From: Arthrobacter sp. SLBN-112
Lineage (GTDB): Bacteria > Actinomycetota > Actinomycetes > Actinomycetales > Micrococcaceae
Length of the DNA stretch: 64,000 bases
Direction of reading: 5' to 3'
Assembly: GCF_006715225.1 (NCBI RefSeq)
Contig: NZ_VFMU01000001.1
Location: forward strand, 2,356,001 to 2,420,000
Shown: positions 1-9,796 of the stretch, one piece after another
How positions within the stretch are numbered: the first letter of the stretch is position 1
Layout of the letters: every line of letters begins with the position of its first letter
Notes under the pieces: model-generated
What the model was told of the DNA's origin: nothing
What the model saw: the letters and a program-made list of their open reading frames with translations, nothing else
The model's database searches: none
Translations under genes and position numbers: made by a program

Positions 1-240
1 CTGCATCGAGAAGGCCTCCGCCACCGGCTCCAGCGCGGCACGCAGTTCGGACTTGGCAGCCGCCGTGGTTACCTCAACCCGCATGAAGAAGTTTCCGGTT
101 GAAGGGCTGCCGTACTGCTGCGAATCCGTGATGTTGCAGCCTGCCGCCAGCAGTGCCCCGGCCACCGCGTGGACGATTCCGGGACGGTCCGGGCAGGACA
201 GGGTTACAACGTACGCTTGGTTCAGCTGCTCTTCATTCAC
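1..240 (-). CDS. purU: Formyltetrahydrofolate deformylase, N-terminal part
   Basis: PurU hydrolyses 10-formyl-THF to THF plus formate, balancing the one-carbon pool in the cytoplasm. Only the first 80 codons are present; the gene runs off the left edge. The translation starts [20 protein letters not shown] and continues with [21 protein letters not shown], the N-terminal ACT domain typical of PurU. The GTG start at 240 lies 7 nt after a TAGGCT hexamer (253-248 on the minus strand), so the mRNA is probably leaderless. It is divergent from glyA-folD, a second one-carbon unit. The catalytic domain lies outside the window, so the call rests on the ACT domain and the neighbourhood. Confidence 0.85.
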   Translation of the reverse strand, partial: MNEEQLNQAYVVTLSCPDRPGIVHAVAGALLAAGCNITDSQQYGSPSTGNFFMRVEVTTAAAKSELRAALEPVAEAFSMQ

Positions 241-247
241 GCGTAAT

Positions 248-284
248 AGCCTACCCGCGCTGCGGGCGCTGGTTTTGGTAGGCT
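248..284. promoter_or_regulatory. Divergent promoters for purU and the glyA leader
   Basis: Two TAGGCT -10 hexamers face away from each other. One, at 253-248 on the minus strand, serves purU with a 7-nt gap to its GTG. The other, at 279-284 on the plus strand, would start transcription near 290, just at the 5' edge of the riboswitch. The -35 boxes are not convincing. Confidence 0.55.
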
Positions 285-287
285 GGG

Positions 288-366
288 ATGGTCGCAACTG
301 GCGTTGGGTGGCTAACCACCAGGGAGCGGCAATCACGAAGACCACGGATCGTACGCCTGGGCCGAG
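288..366 (+). promoter_or_regulatory. ZTP riboswitch (pfl motif) upstream of glyA-folD
   Basis: The leader carries the hallmarks of the pfl/ZTP aptamer: AACTGGCG near 296-302, a hairpin GGTGG/CCACC (307-311/316-320) followed at once by GGGAGCG (322-328), and a distal conserved CGCCTGGGC (354-362) able to pair with GGCG. ZTP riboswitches are known to control glyA, folD and purine genes in response to the AICAR-derived alarmone ZTP, which fits the downstream genes. From 367 to 504 I see no further ORF or clear terminator, so the expression platform is unresolved. Confidence 0.75.
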
Positions 367-515
367 GGTCATGTCTTGCCGGAATTGGGGCTGCACCTGC
401 GCCAGCAGATCAGAGCCCTGGCCGCACTTTCACGTCTCGTCATATGGGGGTGTGAAGTTGCGTAAGCCGGTAGCCTGACCTAAGCAGTGCCCGTATCCCT
501 AGCCAGGAGTTCTTC

Positions 516-1814
516 GTGACTACTACAGCCACCTCAACAACCGCCGTCAGCAATCAGCCGCTGGCTGAGCTTGACCCCGAAATCGCCGCCGTCCTGGACC
601 AGGAGCTCGGCCGCCAGCGGGGCACGCTGGAAATGATCGCCTCCGAGAACTTTGCACCCCGCGCCGTGATGGAGGCCCAGGGCTCCGTCCTCACCAACAA
701 GTACGCCGAGGGCTACCCGGGCCGCCGCTACTACGGCGGCTGCGAATATGTTGACGTTGCCGAGCAGTTGGCCATCGACAGGGTCAAGGCCCTTTTTGGC
801 GCCGAATACGCCAACGTCCAGCCGCACTCGGGCGCACAGGCCAACGCTGCAGCGCTTTCCGCGATGATCACCCCGGGCGACAAGATCCTGGGCCTGTCCC
901 TGGCCCACGGCGGGCACCTCACCCACGGCATGAAGCTGAACTTCTCGGGCAAGCTGTACCAGGTCGCCGCGTACCAGGTCGAGGAAGGCAACTTCCGCAT
1001 CGACATGGACAAGCTCCGCGAGCAGGCCATTGCCGAGAAGCCTCAGGTGATCATCGCCGGCTGGTCCGCCTACCCGCGCCACCTGGACTTCGCGGCCTTC
1101 CGCTCCATCGCCGATGAAGTGGGCGCCCTGCTCTGGACCGACATGGCACACTTCGCCGGCCTGGTGGCCGCCGGACTGCACCCGAGCCCGGTGCCGCACT
1201 CCGACGTCGTTACCTCCACCGTGCACAAGACCCTGGCCGGTCCCCGCTCGGGTGTGATCCTGGCCAAGGAGCAGTGGGCCAAGAAGCTGAACTCCAACGT
1301 CTTCCCGGGCCAGCAGGGCGGGCCGCTGATGCACGTCATCGCCGCCAAGGCCGTGGCCTTCAAGATCGCCGGCACCCAGGAATTCAAGGAGCGCCAGGAG
1401 CGCGTCCTCGAAGGTGCCCGGATCATCGCCGACCGCCTCAACCAGGCCGACGTATCAGAAGCCGGCGTCTCCGTCCTCACGGGCGGCACGGACGTCCACC
1501 TGGTGCTGGTGGACCTGCGGAACTCGCAGCTGGACGGCCAGCAGGCAGAAGACCTGCTGCACTCGGTGGGCATCACGGTCAACCGCAACGCCGTCCCGTT
1601 CGACCCCCGCCCGCCGATGGTCACCTCCGGCCTGCGCATCGGCACCCCGGCCCTGGCCACCCGCGGTTTCGGTGCTGCCGAATTCACCGAGGTTGCCGAG
1701 ATCATCGCCACCGCCCTCAAGGCCGGCAACAGCACCGACGTCGAGGCCCTGCAGGCACGCGTGGACAAGCTGGCAGCCGACTTCCCGCTCTACCCGCAGC
1801 ACGAGCAGTGGTGA
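516..1814 (+). CDS. glyA: Serine hydroxymethyltransferase
   Basis: This PLP enzyme interconverts serine + THF and glycine + 5,10-methylene-THF, the main entry to the one-carbon pool. The 432-residue protein has the full family length, with EMIASENF near residue 40 and the PLP-lysine motif [13 protein letters not shown] (K238). The GTG start at 516 is preceded by AGGAG at 505-509. It lies downstream of a ZTP-type riboswitch and 4 nt upstream of folD, forming a one-carbon operon whose expression should rise when 10-formyl-THF is short. Confidence 0.97.
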   Translation: MTTTATSTTAVSNQPLAELDPEIAAVLDQELGRQRGTLEMIASENFAPRAVMEAQGSVLTNKYAEGYPGRRYYGGCEYVDVAEQLAIDRVKALFGAEYANVQPHSGAQANAAALSAMITPGDKILGLSLAHGGHLTHGMKLNFSGKLYQVAAYQVEEGNFRIDMDKLREQAIAEKPQVIIAGWSAYPRHLDFAAFRSIADEVGALLWTDMAHFAGLVAAGLHPSPVPHSDVVTSTVHKTLAGPRSGVILAKEQWAKKLNSNVFPGQQGGPLMHVIAAKAVAFKIAGTQEFKERQERVLEGARIIADRLNQADVSEAGVSVLTGGTDVHLVLVDLRNSQLDGQQAEDLLHSVGITVNRNAVPFDPRPPMVTSGLRIGTPALATRGFGAAEFTEVAEIIATALKAGNSTDVEALQARVDKLAADFPLYPQHEQW

Positions 1815-1818
1815 TCCC

Positions 1819-2721
1819 ATGACTGAAACCACCACCGCACAGATCCTTGACGGCAAGGCTACCGCCGCCGCCATCAAGGCGGAGCTGAGCGAACGCGTCG
1901 CTGCACTCAAAGCCCGGGGCGTCACTCCCGGCATCGCCACCGTACTGGTGGGCGCGGACCCTGCCTCGCAGCTGTACGTTTCCATGAAGCACAAGCAGTC
2001 TGAGCAGATCGGGATGAACTCCATCCAGCGCGAGCTCCCGGCTGATGCCACCCAGGAGCAGGTGGAGGCCCTCATTGATGAACTCAATGCGGACCCGGCC
2101 TGCCACGGCTACATCGTGCAGTTGCCGCTGCCCAAGCACCTGGACCAGGACGCCATCCTGGAGCGCATCGATCCCGCGAAGGATGCCGACGGCCTGCACC
2201 CGACCAACCTTGGCCGGCTCGTGTTGAACGTCAACAACAAGATCGACACGCCGCTGCCGTGCACGCCCCGCGGGGTCATCGAGCTCCTGGAGCGGAACGG
2301 CTACAGCCTGGCAGGCAAGCACGTTGTGGTGGTGGGGCGCGGCGTCACCATCGGCCGCTCGATCGGCCTGCTGCTCACGCGGCGGGACGTGAACGCCACC
2401 GTGACCCTGACGCACACCGGCACGAAGAACCTGTCGGAGCTGTTGCGGCAGGCGGACGTCATTGTGGGTGCCGCCGGTGTGAAGCACATCGTCAAGGCCT
2501 CGGACGTGAAGCCCGGCGCGGCGTTGCTGGATGTCGGGGTTACCCGCGAGACCGATCCGGAGACGGGCAAGAGCCGCGTCTACGGCGACATCGATCCCGC
2601 CGCGGCCGACGTCGCCGGCTGGATTTCGCCGAACCCCGGCGGCGTGGGTCCCATGACCGTGGCGCTGCTGATGACCAACGTCGTGGAGGCCGCGGAACGC
2701 GCGGCAGCCCACGCGGGCTAG
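1819..2721 (+). CDS. folD: Bifunctional methylene-THF dehydrogenase / methenyl-THF cyclohydrolase
   Basis: FolD oxidises 5,10-methylene-THF with NADP and hydrolyses the methenyl intermediate to 10-formyl-THF. The 300-residue protein shows [14 protein letters not shown] around residues 53-66 (catalytic Tyr/Lys), the signature [13 protein letters not shown] and a Rossmann segment [14 protein letters not shown] near 170. The ATG at 1819 is 4 nt after the glyA stop, so the two are co-transcribed and folD shares the riboswitch. A hairpin follows. Confidence 0.96.
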   Translation: MTETTTAQILDGKATAAAIKAELSERVAALKARGVTPGIATVLVGADPASQLYVSMKHKQSEQIGMNSIQRELPADATQEQVEALIDELNADPACHGYIVQLPLPKHLDQDAILERIDPAKDADGLHPTNLGRLVLNVNNKIDTPLPCTPRGVIELLERNGYSLAGKHVVVVGRGVTIGRSIGLLLTRRDVNATVTLTHTGTKNLSELLRQADVIVGAAGVKHIVKASDVKPGAALLDVGVTRETDPETGKSRVYGDIDPAAADVAGWISPNPGGVGPMTVALLMTNVVEAAERAAAHAG

Positions 2722-2739
2722 TCCCGGCATTTAGCGCCC

Positions 2740-2786
2740 GACGGCGGTACGGCACCTTTCGCATGGAAGGCGCCGTGCCGCCGTCG
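2740..2786 (+). terminator. Terminator hairpin after folD
   Basis: Arms CGACGGCGGTACGGCACC and GGCGCCGTGCCGCCGTCG pair with two mismatches around a loop centred near 2762. The U-tract is weak (CGTTTAAAAAG follows). The stem belongs to a group of hairpins built on the same CGACGGCGG core seen elsewhere in the window. Confidence 0.7.
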
Positions 2787-2850
2787 TCCGTTTAAAAAGG
2801 AAACTGCAAGCACACTTCCAGATGCGTCCCGCCTCCACTAGTCTGCTCAG

Positions 2851-3825
2851 GTGCACAACCACGCCCTGACCCCCTCCGGGACGCTGACCGCAGGCCCGCA
2901 GTCCGGCCCCGTCATCTCCGCCGAGAACCTGACCAAGACCTATGGTGACGCGGCGGCTGTGGACGGGATCTCCTTCACCGTGCCCGCAGGGGAGTCCTTC
3001 GGGCTGCTGGGACCCAACGGAGCGGGCAAATCCACCACCATGAAGATGATCGGCGGCGTGACCCGCCGGACCGCCGGGCGGCTCAGCATCATGGGACTGG
3101 ACCCGGACACGCACGGGCCCGAGGTGCGCGCCCACCTGGGCGTGGTGCCGCAGCAGGACAACCTGGATGAGGAACTGCGCGTCCGCGACAACCTCCTGGT
3201 TTACGGCCGCTACTTCGGCCTGCCCATGAGCTACCTGAGGCCGAAAGCGGACGAACTGCTGGAGTTCGCCCAGCTGACGGACAAAGCCAAGTCCAAAGTG
3301 GACGCACTCTCCGGCGGCATGAAGCGCCGGCTCACCATCGCCCGCTCCCTGATCAACGAGCCGCGGATCCTGCTCCTGGACGAGCCCACCACCGGACTGG
3401 ATCCGCAGGCCAGGCACATCCTGTGGGACCGCCTGTTCCGGCTCAAGGAGCAGGGCGTCACCCTGATCCTCACCACCCACTACATGGATGAGGCCGAGCA
3501 GCTCTGTGACCGGCTGGTCGTGGTGGACAAGGGCCGGATCATGGCGGAGGGTTCGCCCGCGCAGCTGATCCGGCAACATTCCACCCGGGAGGTGGTGGAG
3601 CTGCGTTTCGGTTCGGAGCGGAACGCCACCATCGGGGCCCAGCTGGAAGGGATCGGGGAGCGTCTTGAGGTGCTGCCGGACCGGGTGCTTGTCTACGCGC
3701 ACGACGGCGAGTCAGCCCTTGAGCAGGTAGCGGCCCGCGGCCTGAGGCCGCTGACATCACTGGTCCGCAGGTCGTCGCTGGAGGACGTGTTCCTTCGGCT
3801 CACCGGCAGGAGCCTCGTTGACTGA
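2851..3825 (+). CDS. ABC-2 type exporter, ATP-binding protein (DrrA/NodI-like)
   Basis: ATPase subunit of a drug- or polyketide-exporter-type ABC system. It has Walker A GPNGAGKST near residue 55, signature LSGGMKRRL near 152, Walker B LLLDEPTTGLDP near 175 and the H-loop TTHYMDEAE. The 324 residues include a C-terminal extension typical of the DrrA/NodI group. GTG 2851 lies 6 nt after TAGTCT (2839-2844), which suggests a leaderless mRNA. Two permease genes follow with overlaps, completing the transporter. The substrate cannot be read from sequence. Confidence 0.92.
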   Translation: MHNHALTPSGTLTAGPQSGPVISAENLTKTYGDAAAVDGISFTVPAGESFGLLGPNGAGKSTTMKMIGGVTRRTAGRLSIMGLDPDTHGPEVRAHLGVVPQQDNLDEELRVRDNLLVYGRYFGLPMSYLRPKADELLEFAQLTDKAKSKVDALSGGMKRRLTIARSLINEPRILLLDEPTTGLDPQARHILWDRLFRLKEQGVTLILTTHYMDEAEQLCDRLVVVDKGRIMAEGSPAQLIRQHSTREVVELRFGSERNATIGAQLEGIGERLEVLPDRVLVYAHDGESALEQVAARGLRPLTSLVRRSSLEDVFLRLTGRSLVD

Positions 3826-4663
3826 GGACACGTTGGCGGCCGGGGCCACCCGTGCCCACAGCCCTGCCGTCGCGGCTGCGAAGGCGCGGCGCTGGGGCGC
3901 CTTCTACTATGCCGAGCAGGTGCTGCGGGTGATGAAGGGCTATACCTGGTCCATCCTCATGTACAGCGTGGGCCAGCCGGTGGCCTACCTCTTCGCCATG
4001 GGCGTGGGCCTGGCCACCCTGGTGGATACCGGCAACACGGCGTTCGGCGGGGTGTCCTACCTGGTCTTCATCGCCCCTGCGCTGCTGGTGTCGGCCGCCG
4101 TGATGACTGCAGCCAACGAGTTCACGTTTCCGGTGATGGCCGGATTCAAGTGGCGCCGGACGTACTTCGGGCCGCACGCCTCGCCGCTCACCCCGGGACA
4201 GATCGCCGCCGGGCACATCATGGCCGTGACTCTGCGCCTGGTCCTGCAGTCAGCCCTGTACTTTGCCGCGGTGGCACTGTTTGGGGCCTCGCCCTCAGGC
4301 TGGGGCTGGGCCGGGATCCTGGTGGCCACCCTGACGGGACTGGCCTTCGGGCTGCCCCTGATGGCGTACTCCGCCTCGATCACGGAGGACAAGGGCCAGT
4401 TCGCGCTGGTGATGCGGTTCATCGTGATGCCGCTCTTCCTGTTTTCCGGGACATTCTTTCCGCTGGACAACCTGCCGCCGGCCGTCCGCTGGGTGGGGTG
4501 GGTCTCGCCCATCTGGCATGGCACGGAACTGGGCCGGGTGCTCAGCTTCGGATACGGGGAACCGGGCCTGCTCATGGTCCTGCACGTTGCCGTCCTGACG
4601 GGGATGGCAGCCATTGGCTGGGTCCTGACGCGGCGCCGGTTTGCCTTGAGGATGGGCCAGTGA
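3818..4663 (+). CDS. ABC-2 type exporter permease, first subunit
   Basis: A 281-residue ABC-2 membrane protein with six predicted membrane segments, including YSVGQPVAYLFAMGVGLATL near 45 and LVFIAPALLVSAAVM near 80, plus the family feature MPLFLFSGTFFPLDNLP near 205. The TTG start overlaps the ATPase gene by 8 nt and the stop overlaps the next permease, so the three are translationally coupled. It should pair with the second permease as a heterodimeric export channel. Confidence 0.85.
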   Translation: MTEDTLAAGATRAHSPAVAAAKARRWGAFYYAEQVLRVMKGYTWSILMYSVGQPVAYLFAMGVGLATLVDTGNTAFGGVSYLVFIAPALLVSAAVMTAANEFTFPVMAGFKWRRTYFGPHASPLTPGQIAAGHIMAVTLRLVLQSALYFAAVALFGASPSGWGWAGILVATLTGLAFGLPLMAYSASITEDKGQFALVMRFIVMPLFLFSGTFFPLDNLPPAVRWVGWVSPIWHGTELGRVLSFGYGEPGLLMVLHVAVLTGMAAIGWVLTRRRFALRMGQ

Positions 4664-5475
4664 GCGCCGCCACCGAACAGGCCCGCAACCGCACGTTCGG
4701 GCCCCTGTATTCGCACAATGCCAGGGCGGTCATTGCCCGCGGCCTGATGGCCACACGGAGCAGCAACTGGCTGGTGATGGTGTCCGGGTTCTTCGAACCG
4801 GTGCTCTTCCTCATTTCCATGGGGGTGGGACTGGGCGGCATCGTGGGGGACATCCAGGGGCCGGACGGAACCACCATCAGCTATGCGGCCTACATCGCAC
4901 CGGCACTGCTGGCCGTCTCCGCGATGAACGGCGCAGTCTATGACTCCACTTGGAACGTGTTCTTCAAGATGAACTTCGCCAAGCTCTACCAGGGGATGCT
5001 GTACACGTCGCTGGGTCCGCTGGATGTGGCGCTGGGCGAGATCTTCCTGGCCCTGCTGCGGGGGATGCTCTACGCCACCGGCTTCACGGCGGTCATGGGC
5101 GTCATGGGACTGATCACCACGCCGTGGGCGGTGTTGATGATTCCTGCGTCGGTATTGATCGCTTTTGGTTTCGCCAGCCTGGGCATGGGCATCACCAGTT
5201 TCCTCAAGACCTTCCAGCAGATGGACTGGATCAACTTCATCCTGCTGCCCATGTTCCTCTTCAGCGCCACGTTCTACCCGCTCAGCGTCTACCCGCAGCC
5301 CATCCAGTGGTTCATCCAGGCCATGCCGCTCTGGCACGGCGTGGAACTGCTGCGGCAGATCAGCGTCGGCAGCTTTACGGCGGCCACCCCGGTGCATGTT
5401 GGCTACTACCTGGTGATGACCGCCGCCGGCATGCTGCTGACCACCCTGCGCCTGCGGAGCCTGTTCCTGAAGTAG
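4660..5475 (+). CDS. ABC-2 type exporter permease, second subunit
   Basis: A 271-residue ABC-2 permease, GTG start overlapping the previous TGA (GTGA). Membrane segments are clear, for example MVSGFFEPVLFLISMGVGLG near 35, and it carries the same motif class as its neighbour, FILLPMFLFSATFYPLSVYP, near 200. Sequence similarity to the first permease indicates an ancient duplication. It is the last gene of the three-gene exporter operon; only 61 nt separate it from the next gene. Confidence 0.88.
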   Translation: MSAATEQARNRTFGPLYSHNARAVIARGLMATRSSNWLVMVSGFFEPVLFLISMGVGLGGIVGDIQGPDGTTISYAAYIAPALLAVSAMNGAVYDSTWNVFFKMNFAKLYQGMLYTSLGPLDVALGEIFLALLRGMLYATGFTAVMGVMGLITTPWAVLMIPASVLIAFGFASLGMGITSFLKTFQQMDWINFILLPMFLFSATFYPLSVYPQPIQWFIQAMPLWHGVELLRQISVGSFTAATPVHVGYYLVMTAAGMLLTTLRLRSLFLK

Positions 5476-5536
5476 CCCTGTTCGCCCGGGGTGGAAGGCG
5501 GCGGGAGCAGGGTCCGTCGTTTGAGACAATAGCTGC

Positions 5537-6100
5537 ATGCGAACTTTGGGCAGCTCCTCGTCATCCGCCAAACCCGTCCGGGGCGGCTTTTCGATGTTCC
5601 GGATCAGCGGGCCGGGCCTGATGGTCCTGGTGACGGCATTCATCGTTGCCGTCATCTTCGCGGCGAACCAGAACGACGTCGTAGGCTGGGTTGTCGCCAT
5701 CATCGCCGCCTTCTGGTTGGCGCTGGCTGCGTTCGTGGTCTTCAGCATCCAGCGTGCCGCCAAGAAGGCGGGCGCCAAGCTGTCCGAGGCCCAGAGCGCC
5801 TTCAACACGGCGACCGGCCGGGCGCCGGCGCGCCAATCCGCCGACCACGGCGGCACCCGGGTGGTGTACGAGCGTTCCGAGGCCGACGAGGTGCGGGACC
5901 TGAAGCTGGACCACTCCTTCAAGATCGTCCAGGTGCAGGTCCGCGTGGTGGAGGAGGAGCGCGCCAAGGGCGCCGCCGCCAACCAGGACACCATCAACCG
6001 AGCCCTTGAGACCATCGAGATCACAGCCACCAACGCCAGGGACATGATCAAGTCCGCCGGCGGCAGCGGGGAGCCGGTGACCGGAACCATCATCGACTAG
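5537..6100 (+). CDS. Conserved membrane protein of unknown function
   Basis: I do not recognise a named family. The 187-residue protein has a short cytoplasmic N-terminus, two adjacent hydrophobic segments (about 30-45 and 50-72) and a charged C-terminal half with alternating helices (AAKKAGAKLSEAQSAFN; VRVVEEERAKGAAANQDTIN) that could form a coiled coil in the cytoplasm. The ATG at 5537 lies 6 nt after GACAAT, a possible -10 for a leaderless transcript. It sits between the exporter and xth. Confidence 0.7.
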   Translation: MRTLGSSSSSAKPVRGGFSMFRISGPGLMVLVTAFIVAVIFAANQNDVVGWVVAIIAAFWLALAAFVVFSIQRAAKKAGAKLSEAQSAFNTATGRAPARQSADHGGTRVVYERSEADEVRDLKLDHSFKIVQVQVRVVEEERAKGAAANQDTINRALETIEITATNARDMIKSAGGSGEPVTGTIID

Positions 6101-6110
6101 AGTGGAGCGG

Positions 6111-6944
6111 GTGAGCTCGGCATTGAAGAAGGACCACCTTCGCATCGCATCCGTTAACGTAAACGGCCTCCGGGCTGCCTACAAGAACGGCATGGCGGCC
6201 TGGCTGGAGCCGCGCGAAGTGGACATCCTCTGCCTGCAGGAAGTCCGCGCACCTGATGCCATCGTCCGGCAGCTGCTGGGGGAGGGCTGGCATATCCTGC
6301 ACGCCGAGGCCGAAGCGAAAGGCCGTTCCGGCGTTGCCATAGCCTCCCGGGAAGAGCCGCTGGACACCAGGAACGGCATCGGGGACGACTACTTCTCCAC
6401 CGCCGGACGCTGGGTCGAAGCAGATTTCCGCGTCCGCGACACCGCAGGAAATCCGGTGCAGCTCACGGTTGCCAGCGCCTACGTGCACTCCGGTGAAGTA
6501 GGGACTCCCAAGCAGGACGACAAATTCCGTTTCCTGGACGTGATGAGCACCCGCCTGCCCGAGCTGACCAAGCACAGCGACCATGCATTGGTGGTGGGAG
6601 ACCTGAATGTTGCCCACACGCCACGGGACATCAGGAACTCCAAGGGCAACCTGAAGAAGGCCGGGCACCTGCCGGAAGAACGTGCCTACTTCGACCGGTT
6701 CTTTGGCGAGGAGATCGGCTGGCACGACGTCCACCGGAACCTTGCCGGCGATATCGACGGGCCGTACACGTGGTGGTCCTGGCGCGGCAAGGCATTCGAC
6801 AATGACACAGGCTGGCGCATCGACTACCACCTCGCCACTCCCGAACTGGCGGCATCCGCCATTTCGGCAGTCGTGGACCGTGCAGCCTCCTGGGATACCC
6901 GCTTCTCCGATCACGCCCCGCTGGTAGTGGACTACCAGCTCTAA
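6111..6944 (+). CDS. xth: Exodeoxyribonuclease III (AP endonuclease family)
   Basis: Base-excision repair nuclease of the EEP fold, cutting at abasic sites and trimming 3' ends. Motifs in order: [13 protein letters not shown] near residue 10, [10 protein letters not shown] (metal-binding Glu), [12 protein letters not shown] near 165, and the closing [12 protein letters not shown] and [11 protein letters not shown] with the catalytic Asp-His pair. I prefer GTG 6111, which lies 7 nt after TAGAGT (6098-6103) in a leaderless arrangement; an in-frame GTG at 6102 is the alternative. It ends 16 nt before trpS. Confidence 0.9.
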   Translation: MSSALKKDHLRIASVNVNGLRAAYKNGMAAWLEPREVDILCLQEVRAPDAIVRQLLGEGWHILHAEAEAKGRSGVAIASREEPLDTRNGIGDDYFSTAGRWVEADFRVRDTAGNPVQLTVASAYVHSGEVGTPKQDDKFRFLDVMSTRLPELTKHSDHALVVGDLNVAHTPRDIRNSKGNLKKAGHLPEERAYFDRFFGEEIGWHDVHRNLAGDIDGPYTWWSWRGKAFDNDTGWRIDYHLATPELAASAISAVVDRAASWDTRFSDHAPLVVDYQL

Positions 6945-6960
6945 GCCCGAAAGTTTTTCC

Positions 6961-8004
6961 ATGACCAGCCAGACTTCCCCCACTGCCAAGAAGCGCATTC
7001 TTTCCGGCGCCAAGCCCACCGCCGATTCCCTGCACCTGGGCAACTACATCGGTGCCGTGCGCAACTGGGTGGACATGCAGGCGGAGTACGACGCCGTCTT
7101 CTTCATCCCGGACCTGCACGCCATCACGGTGGACTTCGACCCCGCCGAACTGGCCAAGCGGACCCGCATCGTGGCTGCACAGTACATCGCTGCAGGCATC
7201 GACCCGGACAAGAGCATCTTCTTCGTCCAGTCCCATGTCCCCGAGCACGCGCAGCTGGCCTGGGCGCTGAACTGCATCACCGGGTTTGGCGAGGCCTCCC
7301 GGATGACCCAGTTCAAGGACAAGACCCAGAAATCCGGCGCGGACTCCGCCACGCTGGGTCTTTTCGCCTATCCCACGCTCATGGCCGCGGACATCCTCCT
7401 CTACCAGAGCGATCTCGTGCCTGTTGGCGAGGACCAGCGGCAGCACCTGGAACTCACGCGGAACCTGGCGCAGCGTTTCAACACCCGGTTTGGCCACACG
7501 TTCACGGTTCCTGAGGCCACGATCGTCAAGGAAAGCGCCAAGATCTACGACCTCCAGAACCCCAGCGCCAAGATGTCCAAGACGGGGGAGTCCCCCAACG
7601 GTGCCATCCAGCTGCTGGAGGATCCCAAGATCGCGGCCAAGCGGATCAAATCGGCAGTGACCGACGCCGGCACGGACATCCGCTTCGACCCCGAGGAAAA
7701 GCCCGGGGTGTCCAACCTGCTGACCATCTACTCGTCCCTCACCGGCAAGTCGGTGGCGGATCTTGAAGCTGAGTACCAAGGCAAGATGTACGGCCACCTC
7801 AAGGTCGACCTCGCCGAAGTGGTGGTGGACTTCGTTACCCCGCTCCGCAACCGGACCAATGAGCTGATGGCCGATCCCGCCGAGCTTGACCGGTTGTTGG
7901 CCCTGGGCGCGGAACGGGCCCGCGAGATTGCCTCCGTAACCCTTGGCCAGGTGTACCAGCGGATGGGCTTCCTGCCGTCCCTCAGCCTCGCAGGTGTCCG
8001 CTAG
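6961..8004 (+). CDS. trpS: Tryptophanyl-tRNA synthetase
   Basis: Class I aminoacyl-tRNA synthetase charging tRNA-Trp. The 347-residue protein carries the HIGH-type motif HLGN at 25-28 (preceded by GAKPTADSL) and the KMSKS-type motif KMSKT starting at K204. Length and both catalytic loops are normal. The ATG start at 6961 follows the xth gene by 16 nt, so the two may share a transcript. Confidence 0.97.
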   Translation: MTSQTSPTAKKRILSGAKPTADSLHLGNYIGAVRNWVDMQAEYDAVFFIPDLHAITVDFDPAELAKRTRIVAAQYIAAGIDPDKSIFFVQSHVPEHAQLAWALNCITGFGEASRMTQFKDKTQKSGADSATLGLFAYPTLMAADILLYQSDLVPVGEDQRQHLELTRNLAQRFNTRFGHTFTVPEATIVKESAKIYDLQNPSAKMSKTGESPNGAIQLLEDPKIAAKRIKSAVTDAGTDIRFDPEEKPGVSNLLTIYSSLTGKSVADLEAEYQGKMYGHLKVDLAEVVVDFVTPLRNRTNELMADPAELDRLLALGAERAREIASVTLGQVYQRMGFLPSLSLAGVR

Positions 8005-8008
8005 CGCC

Positions 8009-8713
8009 ATGTCTTCGGGAAACGTCACCGCCAGGGGAGGTGCCTGCTCTGCCGGCCAGGTGGAGCCGACCCGGGCCGACCGCTTCGAAGACAAGTCGGG
8101 CCGGAGCGCGGCCACGGACCGTGAGGTTGCGGGTAGCGACGAAATCAGCGTTGGCGTCATTCTTGGTTTCCCAGCCGAGATCGCCGAGGAACTGCAGCGC
8201 TGGCGGGCGTCCTTTGGCGACCCCCTGGCGGACGTGGTCCCGGCGCACATCACGCTGGTCACCACCACCCCCACCCAGGACTGGGAAGCAACCCGCCGCC
8301 ACGTCCGCGAGGTTGCGCGCTGCCAGAGTCCCTTCATGGTGACCATCGCCGGGACCGGAACCTTCCGCCCGGTCTCTCCGGTGGTCTTCATTAACGTGGA
8401 GGATGGGTTCGATGAGTGCGTGGACCTGCACCGCAGGCTCCAGCAGGGCCCGCTCCGCCGCGAACTGCCCTTTGCCTACCATCCGCACGTCACCATTGCC
8501 CACGACGTCGCCCCGGAAAGCCTGGATGAGGCCGAAACGGTGCTGAAGAGCTACAGGGCGACCTTCCCCGTGGTTAGCATGGGACTCTACGAGCATGATG
8601 CGGACGGCATCTGGCAGCTACGGGAAGAGCTGGACTTTGGGACCGAAACTGACAACCACGCCGGCACCCGCTTCACGGACGCTGCCGCGGACTCCGCAAC
8701 CGAAGGCGGCTGA
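8009..8713 (+). CDS. 2'-5' RNA ligase / cyclic phosphodiesterase-like protein
   Basis: A 2H phosphoesterase-superfamily protein with both HxT motifs: HITL (about residue 83) and HVTI (about residue 163), which form the catalytic pair in this fold. The first ~45 residues are low-complexity and polar. ATG 8009 is 4 nt after the trpS stop and suggests coupling; starts further upstream would overlap trpS. Bacterial members process 2',3'-cyclic phosphate ends of RNA or nucleotides, but the physiological substrate here is unknown. Confidence 0.8.
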   Translation: MSSGNVTARGGACSAGQVEPTRADRFEDKSGRSAATDREVAGSDEISVGVILGFPAEIAEELQRWRASFGDPLADVVPAHITLVTTTPTQDWEATRRHVREVARCQSPFMVTIAGTGTFRPVSPVVFINVEDGFDECVDLHRRLQQGPLRRELPFAYHPHVTIAHDVAPESLDEAETVLKSYRATFPVVSMGLYEHDADGIWQLREELDFGTETDNHAGTRFTDAAADSATEGG

Positions 8714-8771
8714 CCAGCAGCCGCTGCCCACTGAACACGCCCAGCTGAAATTGGCGGTCATCCAGAAAAGG

Positions 8772-9746
8772 ATGGAATGGGGCAAAGTCAGGAGATCCGG
8801 GGGCGGGCTGTTGCCGAGTCTGATGGCGGCGATCCAGTGGCTGCAGGCCAAGCTCAACACCCTCCGTCCCATGCGGGCGTTCCAGCACTACAACCTCCAG
8901 CACGGCCCCTTGCTGAGCGCCGGCATTGGGTTCCGGATGTTCTTCTCCATCACAGGCCTCCTGACTACCGGCTTCTCGGTTGCCGGGCTTGTCCTCAGAA
9001 GCCAGCCGGCCCTGCTGGACACCATTATTGCCACGGTGGCGCAAAGTGCCCCGGGGCTCCTCAAGGCCGGTAACGGGGAAGGACTGGTGGACCCGAAAGA
9101 CCTCCTGAACCCGGACGGCCTCGGCTGGACCGCGGCGATTGCTGCCGTGGTCACCGTCATCACGTCGCTGGGCTGGATCAACGGCATCAGGGACGGCCTG
9201 CGCGGCGTGCTGCGGATGCCTCCGCCCGTGGTTAATCCCATCCTGATGAAGCTGCGCGACGCCGGAACCCTCCTGCTGCTGGGCGTGGCCCTGGTGATCA
9301 GCGCCGGAGCTTCACTGGTGTTCGGAACGCTGGCCGGGTGGGTAGCGGACTTTCTGAACCTCACCGATGCCGTGGCCGGGCCCCTGACGACGTCGGTCAA
9401 GATCGTTGTTCCGTTGGTCCTGAACTGGGTTACTGCGCTGATCATGTTCCGGCTGGCCGCCGGGCTCAAGCTGTCCCGCCGGGCACTGATTGAAGGTACT
9501 GTCCTGGCCGCCGTGGGCACCACCATTCTGCAGATCTTCAGCACCGAACTCCTTGGCGGTGCCAGCCGCAACCCCATCCTGGCGCCGTTTGCCATCATCA
9601 TCGGCCTGCTCATCTGGTTCAACCTGGTCAGCCAGGTCTACCTTGTCTCCGCGGGCTGGGTTGCGGTCCGCGAGGCGGACCTGGAGGCGGACGGCGTCCC
9701 GCGCAAGACGATCCTGGGCGCACGGCGGACAACACCGCAAACCTGA
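8772..9746 (+). CDS. YihY/virulence factor BrkB family membrane protein
   Basis: Integral membrane protein of the YihY/BrkB family, once thought to be RNase BN. After MRAFQHYNLQHGPLLSAGIG near residue 37 there are about six hydrophobic stretches (for example MFFSITGLLTTGFSVAGLVL and AIIIGLLIWFNLVSQVYLVS), as expected. The start is uncertain: ATG 8772 is chosen because it sits behind AAAAGG and gives 324 residues; ATG 8823 and a TTG at 8751 are alternatives. The cellular role of the family remains poorly defined. Confidence 0.82.
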   Translation: MEWGKVRRSGGGLLPSLMAAIQWLQAKLNTLRPMRAFQHYNLQHGPLLSAGIGFRMFFSITGLLTTGFSVAGLVLRSQPALLDTIIATVAQSAPGLLKAGNGEGLVDPKDLLNPDGLGWTAAIAAVVTVITSLGWINGIRDGLRGVLRMPPPVVNPILMKLRDAGTLLLLGVALVISAGASLVFGTLAGWVADFLNLTDAVAGPLTTSVKIVVPLVLNWVTALIMFRLAAGLKLSRRALIEGTVLAAVGTTILQIFSTELLGGASRNPILAPFAIIIGLLIWFNLVSQVYLVSAGWVAVREADLEADGVPRKTILGARRTTPQT

Positions 9747-9796
9747 GGGGCCGGCATGCCCGCCCAGGGCAGGCGCTAAAGGCCCGGGCTGCCGCG

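Noticed and set aside
34..478. A 141-codon plus-strand frame at the left end
   Set aside because: It is antisense to purU and runs through the riboswitch; the opposite strand has the clear PurU ACT domain.
3818..5475. Fusion or frameshift between the two ABC-2 permeases
   Set aside because: The stop and start overlap as GTGA, each protein has the usual length, and both contain a full set of helices, so these are two normal coupled genes.
4057..6093. A 678-codon minus-strand frame opposite the ABC permeases
   Set aside because: The plus strand carries clear ABC-2 permeases with overlapping starts; the antisense translation has no family features and no promoter or ribosome site.
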